Below, piece after piece: positions 26,760 to 36,580 of a DNA stretch of 64,000 bases. Source of the DNA: CAWAMR01 sp963783095 (GTDB lineage Bacteria > Planctomycetota > Planctomycetia > Gemmatales > Gemmataceae); contig CAWAMR010000006.1 of NCBI GenBank assembly GCA_963783095.1, forward strand, positions 1 through 64,000. The letters run 5' to 3'. The position numbers and the translations under genes were made by a program. Below the pieces are notes generated by a model. That model ran no database searches. It was not told the origin of the DNA and saw nothing but the letters and a program-made list of their open reading frames with translations. Within the stretch, counting starts at the first letter, position 1, and every line of letters begins with the position of its first letter.

Positions 26760-27812
26760 ATGAGTCGAATTCTTTGCCGATTCGCGTTGGGCTTTGCACT
26801 GATCGGCTTCTGCAATCCCCTCAGCGCTCAGGACAAACGGTTCAACGGGCAATTCACCTTTCGGAATCTTAAGATTTCCGCCGCCGCGGGAGACAGCAAG
26901 GACAAATATCTGACCCTTGCATTTGCCGAGGGCAAATTGATGTTCTTCACGATTCATTCCGACAAATTTCGCTGGTTCACGCCCTGGACTGGGCACGATA
27001 AGAAAGCGATTACCTCGGTAGCGTTCTGCCCGGACAACAGCATATTCGCTTCAGCGGCGATGGATGGTAACGTCAAATTCTGGGATTACGACTCCGCTGC
27101 GAAGTTCGCCGAAGAGACCGAAAAGTTACAGGAGAAGGAGGCTCGCAAGGTTCCTCCCCCGACGATGACAAAGTTGATTAAAGCACATAGCGCTGGAAGT
27201 GTATCGATCGCGTTCTCTCCGGACAGCAAGAAGCTGGCAACCGCGGGCGCGGACGGGCTGATCAAGATCTGGAGCTTAGCGGATACGAAAAAGCCGATTG
27301 CGACCATGCTGGCACACAAAGGAGGCGTCCATTGTCTGGCTTTCAGTTTTGACGGGGGCTTGCTGGCGAGCGGCGGCGCGGATAAGACCGCGAAACTCTG
27401 GAGGATTTCCGTGGAGATCATGGAAGAGCGCAACCTCGGCGAGCACGAAGGGCCGGTGCTGGCGGTGGCTTTTAGCCGCGATGGAAAACAAATCGCGACC
27501 GGCAGTGGTGCCCCGAAGAAACCCGGCCAGTTGCGAGTTTGGGATGCCGCCACTGGGAAAGAATCGTTCAGTCTGGCCGGTCACGAGGACGTGGTTACGT
27601 CCGTTAACTTCCATCCCAAGGAACCTCGTCTGGTATCGTGCAGCAAAGACAAGACCCTGCGCGTTTGGGATTTGGAGATGAAAAAGGAACTCTACAAGGA
27701 TCTCCATGTGGATGGGTTAATCCAGGTGTTCTGGATCAACGATGGCAAGCTGATCGGCAGTTTCTCGCCGCAAGAAGGCAAATGGTGGCTGGGAATGCCG
27801 AGATTGAATTGA
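26760..27812 (+). CDS. Secreted WD40-repeat protein
   Basis: The 350-residue product begins with a signal peptide (cleavage after NPLSA). It carries about six WD40 blades: VAFCPDNSIFASAAMDGNVK, SIAFSPDSKKLATAGADGLI, CLAFSFDGGLLASGGADKTA, VAFSRDGKQIATGSG, VNFHPKEPRLVSCSKDKTLR and a last degenerate one. A charged insert separates blades two and three. It probably forms an exported beta-propeller for protein contacts; the partner is unknown. It stands alone between gltA and an IS element. Confidence 0.85.
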   Translation: MSRILCRFALGFALIGFCNPLSAQDKRFNGQFTFRNLKISAAAGDSKDKYLTLAFAEGKLMFFTIHSDKFRWFTPWTGHDKKAITSVAFCPDNSIFASAAMDGNVKFWDYDSAAKFAEETEKLQEKEARKVPPPTMTKLIKAHSAGSVSIAFSPDSKKLATAGADGLIKIWSLADTKKPIATMLAHKGGVHCLAFSFDGGLLASGGADKTAKLWRISVEIMEERNLGEHEGPVLAVAFSRDGKQIATGSGAPKKPGQLRVWDAATGKESFSLAGHEDVVTSVNFHPKEPRLVSCSKDKTLRVWDLEMKKELYKDLHVDGLIQVFWINDGKLIGSFSPQEGKWWLGMPRLN

Positions 27813-27815
27813 ACA

Positions 27816-27899
27816 GGCATTAGGCATTAGGCATTAGGCATTAGGCATTAGGCATTAGGCATTAGGCATTAGGCATTAGGCATTAGGCATTAGGTATTA
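27816..27899. repeat. Seven-bp tandem repeat GGCATTA, 11 copies plus one variant
   Basis: Eleven perfect GGCATTA units are followed by GGTATTA. The inverted words TAATGCC, TAATACC and TAATGCC follow, so the array folds back on itself. The same words resume past the IS at 28956-28980, showing that the element landed inside the repeat block. Confidence 0.95.
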
Positions 27900-27925
27900 C
27901 CTAATGCCTAATACCTAATGCCTAG

Positions 27926-28951
27926 GTAGTGTTGACATTCCAGCCGTGAAACTGGAGAGGCTGGGTTTAGGTTAACAGCGTCACGAGCGCGGTGAAAGCC
28001 ACGAATCCCAGAAAATTTCGTGCCGTTTTCTCGTAGCGCGTTGCCACTCGGCGGGACTGTTTCATGATATTGATCATCCGCTCCACGATGTTGCGTTGCT
28101 TATAGGTCTCTGTGTCGTATTCGCGTGGTTCGACGCGATTGCTGCGCGGCGGAATGACTGCTTCCGCGCCCTTCGCTTCGATCGTCGCCACGAACTCGTC
28201 GCTGTCATAGCCCTTGTCGGCGAGAACTTTCTGTGGATCGCTGCCTTCCAGCAGAGCCGGTCCTTGTTTGACATCATGATTTTGGCCCGGCGTCAGAAGA
28301 ATCTTCACAGGCTCGCCGACACCATTGCACGAAACGTGAATCTTCGTGCTGAATCCGCCGCGCGAGCGTCCCAGGCACTCGGCCTCGGCGTTGCTGCCCT
28401 TGGCACCTGCGGAATGCTGATGGGCACGAATTACCGTGGAATCCACCATCAAAACTTCGACGTCGGGATCTTTCAACAGATCCATGATTTTGGGGAACAC
28501 GCCATTCTTGCACCAGCGATTGAATCTCTGAAACATGCTGTTCCACGGGCCGAACCGTTCCGGCAAATCACGCCAAGGAGCGCCGGTCTTGGCGATCCAA
28601 AAGATGGCGTTGATGAACAGGCGATTATCCTTAGCGGTCGCACCGGGATCGCCTTCCTTGCCCGGCAAGTGGTCCTTGATAATGTTCCATTGCTCATCAC
28701 TGATTTCGTGTCGTCGCAGCATGGGTATCAAGCCTCGCGTGTTCGGTTCCATGATTGAAGGCAACCGTCATGGCTGCCAACCAATCGTAGGAATCCGGCG
28801 AGGCGAAATAGCTTTACCTATGCCGAAACTGCGTGGAATATTTTTCGTACAATGGGAAGCCCTTAACGATCAAGGAAGCGGCGAAATCTCGCGGCCGACG
28901 AAGCCTCCTTTCGCAGGTTCCGTAAATTGCCTGAGCGAATGTCAACACTGC
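27926..28951 (-). mobile_element. IS5-family (IS427-like) insertion sequence, 1026 bp
   Basis: The ends GTAGTGTTGACATTC and GCAGTGTTGACATTC (inverted) differ at one base. CTAG flanks both sides (27922-27925 and 28952-28955) as a 4-bp target duplication. It carries one transposase gene and about 200 bp beyond its start. Confidence 0.9.
27967..28722 (-). CDS. IS5-family transposase
   Basis: From MLRRHEISDEQWNIIKDHLP (start 28722) the product is about 251 residues. DDE residues are visible in EVLMVDSTVIRAHQHSAG, VLADKGYDSDEFV and YKQRNIVERMINIMKQSRRV. TGAPWRDLPERFGPWNSMFQ is the usual IS427-group N-terminal motif. The frame is intact in one piece, without the frameshift many IS427 members use. 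It is probably functional. Confidence 0.93.
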   Translation of the reverse strand: MLRRHEISDEQWNIIKDHLPGKEGDPGATAKDNRLFINAIFWIAKTGAPWRDLPERFGPWNSMFQRFNRWCKNGVFPKIMDLLKDPDVEVLMVDSTVIRAHQHSAGAKGSNAEAECLGRSRGGFSTKIHVSCNGVGEPVKILLTPGQNHDVKQGPALLEGSDPQKVLADKGYDSDEFVATIEAKGAEAVIPPRSNRVEPREYDTETYKQRNIVERMINIMKQSRRVATRYEKTARNFLGFVAFTALVTLLT

Positions 28952-28972
28952 CTAGGCATTAGCCCCTAATGC

Positions 28973-29791
28973 CTAATGCCGACGACGTAGTTTTCGTCCC
29001 TTTCTTCCAAAAAGCATTTGCATCAGGAAGCCGATGTTGTCCATGTACCGCAAAAACAATCGTCGCGGTTCCTGGGCGATGCGATAAATCCATTCCAATC
29101 CTGTTCTCTGAATCCAGCGCGGTGCCCGGCGAACTCGACCTGCTGCGAAATCGAGGGATGCGCCGACCTGAACCGTAACGGGAACTCCCAATTCTTCACA
29201 ATGCTGTGCGACCCAGATTTCTCCTTTCGGCTGGCCGAAAGCCACAAATAAGATATCGGGTTTCGCAGCGCGAATTTGCGCAAAGAGTTCTGTCTTCTCT
29301 TGGGTGGTCCAAGCTCGAAAGGGCGGCGATTGGGTTCCTACAATTTGCACTCCGGGATAACGTCGGCACAAGTTCTCGGCCGCGGCAACGCCTATTCCCG
29401 GCGCTGCGCCGAGAAGGAAGATTCTCCAACCCTTGATTGCAGCCCGTTCGCATATCCAAAACAACAAGTCCGATCCTGCCACGCGTTCAGGCAAACAGCG
29501 CTTCTGCCGGCGCGAAGCCCAAACCAAAGGCATTCCATCGGCCAGGATGAACGCTGCACGCCGATTTACTTCTTGCAACGCCCAGCTGCGATCCGTCAGC
29601 ATCGCATAGTGGAGATTTGCAGTGATGAAATAGGATGGAGTTCGATCCGCAACCAACTGTTCAATCTGTTTCAGTGCTTGATCTCGAGTAAATGGGGTCA
29701 GAGGAACTCCCCAAACCCAAACGGGATCATGCGTGAGCTTCAGATTTGAAATCGAGCATGAATCGATGATGGTTGGAATGGCAGATGACAT
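28973..29791 (-). CDS. WecG/TagA/CpsF-family glycosyltransferase (GT26)
   Basis: The 272-residue product has the family core ADGMPLVWASRR, RIFLLGAAPGIGVAAAENL, PDILFVAFGQPKGEIWVAQH and VQVGASLDFAAGRVRRAPRW. The C-terminal GLEWIYRIAQEPRRLFLRYM is also diagnostic. GT26 enzymes add N-acetylmannosaminuronate, N-acetylmannosamine or glucose-type sugars to lipid-linked intermediates in polysaccharide synthesis. It is divergent from the GT2 gene and belongs with it and the sugar transferase in an envelope-polysaccharide cluster. The C-terminus lies right beside the IS5 insertion but is complete. Confidence 0.93.
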   Translation of the reverse strand: MSSAIPTIIDSCSISNLKLTHDPVWVWGVPLTPFTRDQALKQIEQLVADRTPSYFITANLHYAMLTDRSWALQEVNRRAAFILADGMPLVWASRRQKRCLPERVAGSDLLFWICERAAIKGWRIFLLGAAPGIGVAAAENLCRRYPGVQIVGTQSPPFRAWTTQEKTELFAQIRAAKPDILFVAFGQPKGEIWVAQHCEELGVPVTVQVGASLDFAAGRVRRAPRWIQRTGLEWIYRIAQEPRRLFLRYMDNIGFLMQMLFGRKGRKLRRRH

Positions 29792-29919
29792 CGCGGGGAA
29801 GCTTGTCCAATCGTTGGTGGCATGTCTGAATCACGTAGTTAGCCAATATTTAATGCCGTGCTGGGATTTTTGGATAGTTAGATTAATCGGGTTGGAGAAG
29901 ATTAACACTCTATGCAGAT

Positions 29920-29941
29920 TTTTTTCGCAAAGGCGAAAAAA
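29920..29941. other. AT-rich hairpin in the divergent intergenic region
   Basis: TTTTTTCGC, AAAG and GCGAAAAAA form a perfect stem. It lies midway in the 331 bp between the divergent GT26 and GT2 genes, otherwise free of recognisable features. It resembles a small bidirectional terminator, although no gene ends here. Confidence 0.5.
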
Positions 29942-30122
29942 CCGTTTGCCCTATCTGTAAGGGGTATTCTATACTCTCCTTATCCAGCAAATGGTTTCCG
30001 CCGCAAACTGTCATTCCAACCCTGCGGCGCAATACTCCACCTCTACCTCGATCATTACGCGAGTTCGTTCTTCAGCCTCCGGCCAACTTGCCGGCTGAAC
30101 GTGAATCGTCTTGAGGTCATCC

Positions 30123-31311
30123 ATGTTGATTGGAGATTGGATCCTGACCGGAATCGCCATCGTGGGAATGATCCCCGTTGGAGTTCTGTTTCTGGAAACG
30201 ATCGTCGCTCTATTACCTCAACGTGCGCGGACAGGGATAACGGAGACACCGCGCCCCGAGTTGTGTTGTCATAATCCCCGCCCACAACGAGGAACTCGGC
30301 ATTGGGGCGACGATTCAGACGATCCGTCCACAATTGGGGAAGGACGATCGCGTTCTGGTCGTGGCGGACAACTGCGAGGACCACACAGCTCGCATTGCCC
30401 GTGAAAATGGCGCGGACGTCCTCGAACGAAACGACGTTGCGCAACGAGGCAAGGGCTTTGCCCTGGAATATGGGATTCGTTCTCTGGAAAGCGCTCCTCC
30501 CCAAGTGGTCGTCATCATGGATGCCGATGCGCGGCTTGGAGAGACAGCGCTGGAGAAATTGGTTCAGGATGCCGTGCAGCATCAGCGCCCGGTTCAGGCG
30601 GTATACATCGAGGACCCGGTGAATCCGGGTTCGCGCGAGCGCTGGTCGGCGTTTGCGATGCTCTTTAAGAATGGCGTCCGACCTCTCGGACTGCATCGGC
30701 TCGGTTTTCCGTGCCTGCTGACAGGGTCCGGGATGGCATTCCCCTTGGCAATCCTGCGGAAGACGACGCTCGGTACGGCAAACATCGTCGAAGACATGAA
30801 GTTGGGGATCGATCTGGCGATCGAGGGTCATCCCCCCCGTTTGTGCCCCGAGGCGAGAGTAACAGCGCAATCCGCGCCGCACCTGACAGCAGTTCGTCAA
30901 CAACGGACCCGCTGGGAGCACGGTCACGTCAAGACGCTCTTGACGCAAACCCCTCGGCTCATGTTGGCAGGGTTGTTCGCGGGCCGGCCTCGACTGATTG
31001 GGCTGGCCCTGGAATTGAGTGTGCCGCCGTTGTCGCTTTTGGCAGTGCTGTTGGGCTTGTTTGAGTGCGTCAGTTTAGTGAATTGGGGTTTTGGGGGAAG
31101 TTTTCTTCCTGTAAAGTTATTTTTGATTACAGTGAGTGTAGCGATTGTGACGATATTACTAGGCTGGATTCGATATGGGCAGCAGATTCTCCCCTTGAAT
31201 CATTTGCTGTTGCTGCCAATTTATATTTTGTGGAAGATTCCAATTTATCTGAAATTGCTTGTTTCTCCACAAAGGATATGGAATCGAACGGAACGATCCG
31301 AGATTCGTTGA
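30123..31311 (+). CDS. Glycosyltransferase family 2, membrane-bound, one frameshift
   Basis: The ATG at 30123 starts an N-terminal membrane helix (ILTGIAIVGMIPVGVLFLET). Near 30250 the frame changes and the catalytic domain follows: VVIIPAHNEELGIGATIQTI, VVADNCEDHTARIA, VVVIMDADARL (DxD) and QQRTRWEHGHVKTLL (QxxRW). Two or three membrane segments close the protein. This is the layout of processive or N-acetylglucosaminyl GT2 enzymes acting on exopolysaccharide. It precedes the sugar transferase by about 95 bp. Joined length is about 396 residues. Confidence 0.88.
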
Positions 31312-31405
31312 TTCTTGAGGTATGATTCTTGCTGGCCCGCAGTGCCCTCCCAGTTGCTGGCCGTTTGGGTTTTTCCTGGTGTTGTTCTGTGTTTGAGTGA
31401 ACTCC

Positions 31406-32109
31406 ATGCAAACCCTTTTGCTCTCCCCGCCGCTCGTAACCCGCCCAGTTCTGCCAGGGGTGCGCACTCTGCCCGTGTATGTTCGGTCGGCAGTTCTTCC
31501 CACGGCAGCCTATTGTGCTGCAAAACGCCTGGTTGATGTTGTTTTTGCCGCGACGCTCGTGGTTGTTTTTTCCCCAATCTTTCTCATAGTCTCTTTGTTG
31601 ATCAAAGTTACGGATGGCGGCGCGGTTTTCTTCCGCCAACAACGGGTTGGTCTCGACGGTATTGCCTTTTGGTTCTACAAGTTCCGTTCGATGGTTCCGG
31701 ATGCGGAAGAACGGAAGTCAGAACTTGCCGGCCAAAACAAACATCATAATTCGATCACCTTCAAAATGCTGCGCGATCCCGCGTGACCTGGATCGGGCGA
31801 ATTCTGCGGAAAACCAGTCTCGATGAATTGCCGCAGTTGTGGAACGTCTTGAAGGGCGAAATGAGTCTGGTCGGTCCGCGTCCTGCCGTCATCGCCGAAG
31901 TTCAAAAATACAACGCTCATCAACGCCGCCGACTTGCAGTCGTTCCCGGTTTAACCTGCATCTGGCAGGTGAGCGGTCGAGCCGATTTGGACTTCCAACA
32001 ACAAGTGGACCTCGACATCAAGTACATCCGCGAGCGAAGTTTGTGGATGGATCTGAAATTGATCATGATGACGATTCCGGCGGTTCTCTCCGGTAAGGGA
32101 GCGTATTAG
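31406..32109 (+). CDS. Undecaprenyl-phosphate sugar phosphotransferase (bacterial sugar transferase), one frameshift
   Basis: The first frame carries a membrane helix (VVFAATLVVVFSPIFLIVSL) after an AAKRLVDVV lead, then VFFRQQRVGLDG and WFYKFRSMVPDAEERK. Near 31783 one C appears to be missing from a CCC run. The second frame continues TWIGRILRKTSLDELPQLWN, MSLVGPRPA, PGLTCIWQVSGR and DLKLIMMTIPAVLSGKGAY. These are signature blocks of the WbaP/EpsL/WcaJ initiating transferases that load the first sugar phosphate on undecaprenyl phosphate. Joined length is about 234 residues. It ends the exopolysaccharide gene group. Confidence 0.92.
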
Positions 32110-32112
32110 CAG

Positions 32113-32190
32113 TGATCAGTGGTCAGTAGTCAGTGGTCAGCAATCACCGTTGTATTTTCTGACCACTGACCTCTAACCACTGACCACTTC
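32113..32190. repeat. Inverted repeat of GTCAGTGGTCAG words after the sugar transferase gene
   Basis: CAGTGGTCAGTAGTCAGTGG on the left is mirrored by CTGACCACTGACC and ACCACTGACCAC on the right around a 20-bp AT-rich loop. It directly follows the stop codon and could end transcription or be another dispersed palindrome. Confidence 0.7.
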
Positions 32191-32349
32191 AAGATTGGGT
32201 AAGATGTACCTTTTTTGACACCTCCACCTGAAAAAAGAACCTTATTTGCGCTGGATTTGCTAATTGGCCTGAGTCTCCGAATGAGTAAAGTGGAGTGAAA
32301 TTCCTACAAGGCGGGTTTCATGTACCTGCCAAACGGAGCACTCACTATC

Positions 32350-33486
32350 ATGAGACGCAGCCTAAATATCCTCTTTCTCGGCGCATGTGCCTTCGCAGGT
32401 GGATTGGTCGCTACTGCCTTCCTTCAATACCCTGCTGTCATCAATGCCGAGAACACCAAGAATGACCCTCCACCTCCGCCCTCAGGTCCAAGAAACAGTT
32501 CAATCTATCCATCGAGCGATCGATTTGAAACCGTGATTCGCCAGGTTTCACCAGCGGTCGTGTCCATCGAAGCCACGAAACCGCCCGCTGTTGGCAAGAC
32601 CAAGCCCACGGAAGAATCGGGTTCGGGTGTCCTGATTAAAATTGACGGTATGCGCGGCATCATTGTTGTCACGAACAATCATGTCGTGTCGAACGCCAAA
32701 GCCGACCATATCACCGTTCACCTGGCGGACAATCGGGTATTTCGACCGACAATGGTCTGGGCCGACCCCGAAAGCGATATTGCCGCCCTGAAACTCGAAA
32801 GCGACGACCTCCCGGCGATATCGCTCGGCGACAGCGACCGATCTCGCGTCGGTCAGTGGGTTTTGGCGTTCGGTTCACCTTTTGGATTGAATCAAACGGT
32901 CACACAGGGAATCATCAGCGCCAGGGATCGAGGGCAGGTCAGTTTGGGTTCCACGATCCGCATCAAGGAGTTTCTGCAAACGGATGCGGCGATCAATCCA
33001 GGCTCCAGCGGCGGGCCGCTCGTCAATATGGAAGGAGATGTGATCGGCATCAATACCGCTATCGCTTCGCACAACAACAGCAACAGCGGCGTGGCCTTCA
33101 GTATCCCTTCCAATCTTGTCAAACGAATCGTGAAGCAATTGATCGAGAAAGGGTCGGTTTCACGCGGCTACCTGGGCGTTCATCTTTCGCAAGGAATGGA
33201 AGCTGCCGATGCCTTGAAACTCGGTTTGGACAAGGTCCAGGGGGCCCTGGTGGAATCGGTCTATCCGGAAAGCCCGGCGGCAAACGCCGGACTTCATGCC
33301 AGCGATGTGATCTTGCAGGTGGATGGTATCGTCATTCGCAACGAGAACCACTTGATCAACCTGATTAGCGGACTGCCGGTGGGTCAGAAAGTTCGGCTCC
33401 AAATCTGGCGGGAACGGAAGGTGATGAGAACGGAAATCGTCGTCGGCGACTGGGCAAAGGCATCAGCACGATTGAAGGGGCAATAA
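32350..33486 (+). CDS. HtrA/DegP-like serine protease with one PDZ domain
   Basis: I prefer the ATG at 32350 (GGAG 10 bases upstream), which starts directly with an N-terminal signal anchor; an ATG at 32320 adds ten residues. The 378-residue protein has a Pro-rich linker and a trypsin-like domain with His in VVTNNHVVSNA, Asp in PESDIAALKL and Ser in DAAINPGSSGGPLV. It has one PDZ domain (about 275-365, GYLGVHLSQGMEA and GLHASDVILQVDG). Such periplasmic proteases degrade or refold damaged envelope proteins. It is a single-gene unit with a putative promoter in the AT-rich DNA at 32210-32300. Confidence 0.94.
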   Translation: MRRSLNILFLGACAFAGGLVATAFLQYPAVINAENTKNDPPPPPSGPRNSSIYPSSDRFETVIRQVSPAVVSIEATKPPAVGKTKPTEESGSGVLIKIDGMRGIIVVTNNHVVSNAKADHITVHLADNRVFRPTMVWADPESDIAALKLESDDLPAISLGDSDRSRVGQWVLAFGSPFGLNQTVTQGIISARDRGQVSLGSTIRIKEFLQTDAAINPGSSGGPLVNMEGDVIGINTAIASHNNSNSGVAFSIPSNLVKRIVKQLIEKGSVSRGYLGVHLSQGMEAADALKLGLDKVQGALVESVYPESPAANAGLHASDVILQVDGIVIRNENHLINLISGLPVGQKVRLQIWRERKVMRTEIVVGDWAKASARLKGQ

Positions 33487-33487
33487 T

Positions 33488-33590
33488 GGCGGGGCGCGGT
33501 GTGCGGGACGCGGGACGCGAGTTGATGATCGTCATGGCCGAATGGCCCCGCGTCCCGATCCACGCACACCACGTCCCGATCTTGAAAGAA
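33488..33590. repeat. GC-rich palindromic element, left copy
   Basis: Words GTGCGGGACGCGGGACGCGA and GCCCCGCGTCCCG surround TTGATGATCGTC. A diverged copy in the same orientation lies at 36970-37085. The two bracket the small operon with the HNH gene and its insertion. Confidence 0.75.
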
Positions 33591-33662
33591 ATCGGCTCAC
33601 GTAAATTCATCGTCTGCTGCCGGTTTGATTGACAGAACTTTGTCGCATGGCACAATAAGGAA

Positions 33663-33950
33663 ATGCGAAACGCCGAGACCATTACTGACCCCGAACTGGC
33701 AATCTGGGAACGAGTATTCGTCCCCGACCAGCAACAGATCACTGCCGAACAAGTGCGCTATCTCCTTGAGGTTCGTTTTTCTCCGGACGATCTTGCACGG
33801 ATCAATTTACTCTCTGCCAAGGCCGATGATGGCATGCTGGGACCGGATGAAAAGGTCGAGCTCGAGCGGTACGTACACGTCGGCCATCTCTTATCCATTC
33901 TCAAGGCGAAAATCCGCGGGAAATTGGGGAAGACGGCTGGTGCCAATTAA
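33663..33950 (+). CDS. Conserved small protein of unknown function, in an operon with the HNH gene
   Basis: The 95-residue soluble protein (ITDPELAIWERVFVPDQQQI, VRYLLEVRFSPDDLARINLL, EKVELERYVHVGHLLSILKA) looks helical. Small proteins of this type often precede HNH nuclease genes in planctomycetes; I recognise the pattern but not a function. Its stop is five bases before the HNH start, so the two are co-transcribed. No motif suggests an enzyme. An antitoxin-like or scaffold role is possible but unproven. Confidence 0.65.
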   Translation: MRNAETITDPELAIWERVFVPDQQQITAEQVRYLLEVRFSPDDLARINLLSAKADDGMLGPDEKVELERYVHVGHLLSILKAKIRGKLGKTAGAN

Positions 33951-34227
33951 AACGCATGGACAAGGCGACTTCTGATCTCGTTCGTCTACGTGCCCATGAC
34001 TGTTGCGAATATTGCCGGATGCCGCAACAGCACGACGATCTGCCATTTCAGATTGAGCACATCATTGCCAAGCAACACGGCGGATCGGATGATCCCGACA
34101 ATCTGGCAATCGCTTGCGTGGCGTGGATTTCGCATTCATAATGCCTCCTTTTCGAAGTGGTTGGGATCCTTGGAATCAACGCTTCGAACCGTTGAGCGAT
34201 AACGGTTCGAGACGCTTGCAGAATGTG

Positions 34228-36407
34228 TTATCGGCGTTTTGGTTGCTTCGGACGAGCTTTGGGAGTGGTCAGGTCTTGGGTGTAGCCATGCACTCCGCGG
34301 CGACTTTGGGCGAGTAGCTTCTTGAGACGTTTTACTTCGGCGGCGTCGGCCCATAGAACGCGGTAGCCCTGCACGGGCGTTTTACGATAATGCACCCATC
34401 CGCGAGTACTCCAGTCGCGGAGCTTATCGTCGCTCATTTTCAGTTCGCGAGCCAGGTCGATCAACCACCATTCGTCTTTTCCAAGTAATTCGTCGTGGCT
34501 GCGTTCGTTGCCGATCAATCCCCGGCGTTTCAGTAGTTGGTAGATCATGGGCTTATTGAAAGAACCGGGCTGTTTGGGCGGGCGGAACCCTTCCTGGTTG
34601 AGGACGGCAGCGATTTCCGCAGCATCACTGCCGGCTTGGCGCAATTCGACGACGCGGGCCATGAGCAGTTCGTAGTTGCGAAGTTGCGCGTAGTTCTTCA
34701 CAGGGCGGATGAATTCATGCCGGCTGTCGTAGCCTCCTTTCCAATAAATCGTCGCTTGTACGTGCTCGCTGTCACAGCGGACCTGCACCACCACGCGGTC
34801 GATCAGGCAGCGCAGGATTTGCTTTCGCTCCACGTTGGTCGTAGTCGGTGCGTTCCATAACGCTGGAATGTCCTTGGCCAGCGCCTCGATCATGGCTCGT
34901 TCTTGTTCGGTCAGTCGCGGCGGCGACTCGCGCAGGAAGCGGTCGTAATCTTCCTGGACCTGCCGCTCCTTTTGCAGCGCCTCGTTCCAGCCCTTCTCCA
35001 GCGTTGCCGCCACCAGCCGATTTTCCGGATCGACGGCGCGGTAGCGTCGCTCGGCCAGATCGATCTCGTATTGCGCTCGCTGGAGACTCTGTTGCCAGTT
35101 CTTGTCAAGCCGGGCGCGTTCTTTCTCCACATCCTGCAGCGCCTTCATGCTCAGTTCCAGCGCTGCCGGTTCCAGTGACCGCAATGCCTGCTCCGCGAGG
35201 AGCCGGTCGATCTCGGTGGACTTCAGCCCATAACACGTCTGCTCGTGAGCATAGAGAAGGTGGTGCGAGCAGGTGTAGTGGGGCTCGTGGCGCGTGCGGT
35301 AAGAGACGCTCATCCGCCGACCGCAGTTTCCGCACACAAGCAAGCCCGTCAGTAGCGACGCGTCCCTCTGCCCGGTGTGCCCGCCGTCGCTTGACCGCGT
35401 ACATTCTGCCGCAGGCGTTCCTGATTCTTGAGGTAGCGTTCCCACGTGATATAAGCAGGGAGTCGATCTTTGATGAGCACCTTCCATTCGTCCATCGACT
35501 TCCACTTCTTGCCCCGGTTCTTGTTTGCCGAGTACTTGGCCTTGGGATCGTTGGGACGCCGGCCATAGGCGTACGCGCCTGCATAAATCGGATGATGCAG
35601 CAGTTGGCACAATGTCGGCAACGACGGACGCCGCCAGTCCAGTTCGCCCTTCTTGGGCCCACTGCGCAGACGCACGGGCAAGGAGATCTTGTTTCGAACC
35701 AAGTCATGCATCAGTCCGTAGATCGTGCCAATCTCGTCGAATTTGTCGAACACGATCTTCATCACAGACCGCGCCTGTTCGTCGGGATCGAAAGCGACTT
35801 CGCCATTCGGCAGAATCACATACCCCATCGGCACGCCATGGAACATCTCGCCGCGTTGTGCCTTGTTGTCTCGACCACGGATCAGGCGATTGCGCATCGT
35901 GTGCAATTCGACCTCGCTCATCGTGCCCTTGAGTCCCAATAGCATCCGGTCATTGGGATCGCCAGGATCATACACGCCATCCTGATCGGCGAGCAAGGCC
36001 CCGAAGATCGCGCACAGTTCCAGCAAATGATGCCAGTCCTTGGAGGAGCGTGCCAGTCGGCTCATCTCCAGGCCCAGCACGATGCCGACATGGTCCAGCG
36101 TCACCTCGGCGAGCAGCCGCTGATACCCCGAGCGATTGTCGGCACGAGCGCCGCTCTGTCCTTGATCCTCGTCGATGACGATGACGCGCTCGGCCGGCCA
36201 GCCCAGAACCTTTGCAAAGTCCGCCAACGCGTATTGCCGGGCCGTCGACTCGCGATTTTCCAGCACCTGCTGGGGCGACGATTGCCGGACGTACACAATG
36301 GCGAGTTTGTCCAGGTGAGCATCGCGAATCTTCGAGGAGGTCAGCCGCACCCGGCCCAGACCGGCCTGCGATTCGAACGACGGCAATGAGGATTTAGCGG
36401 TATTCAT
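34228..36407 (-). CDS. Large serine recombinase, one frameshift
   Basis: The ATG at 36407 gives MNTAKSSL followed by the resolvase-fold catalytic domain: KLAIVYVRQSSPQQVLENRE (nucleophile Ser), DEDQGQSGARADNRSGYQRL, LGLEMSRLARSSKDWHHLLE and GTMSEVELHTMRNRLIRGRD. A recombinase domain (about 210-340) follows. Near 35370-35390 the frame changes and the protein goes on with the zinc-ribbon segment VCGNCGRRMSVSYRTRHEPH, a long coiled coil (about 400-470) and a C-terminal DNA-binding tail. Joined length is about 725 residues, in the range of large serine integrases. It would cut and religate the attachment sites of its own element. Confidence 0.9.
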
Positions 36408-36580
36408 GCTCCACCTCCTTCGCTTCCGGAGGTGGTTGCAATTGTTTGGCCACAATTTGGCTCAGAGTCGTCAGCGTTCGCCGCCGATCGTCGTCCCCCA
36501 GAGCCGTCCAGAGTTCGTTCAGATACAATATCGCCGGCGGGTTCGATCGTACCTTCAGTACCCCCCTTTTTGGGATCCTT
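36394..36580 (-). CDS. Short frame overlapping the recombinase start, start uncertain
   Basis: Directly upstream of the recombinase a frame reads NPPAILYLNELWTALGDDDR, then TLTTLSQIVAKQLQPPPEAK, and stops at 36394, 14 bp inside the recombinase gene. The helical, amphipathic text looks like a real small protein and the overlap suggests coupling. Its start cannot be fixed; upstream codons run in frame towards 36600. It could be a directionality or accessory factor, but this is a guess. Confidence 0.45.
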
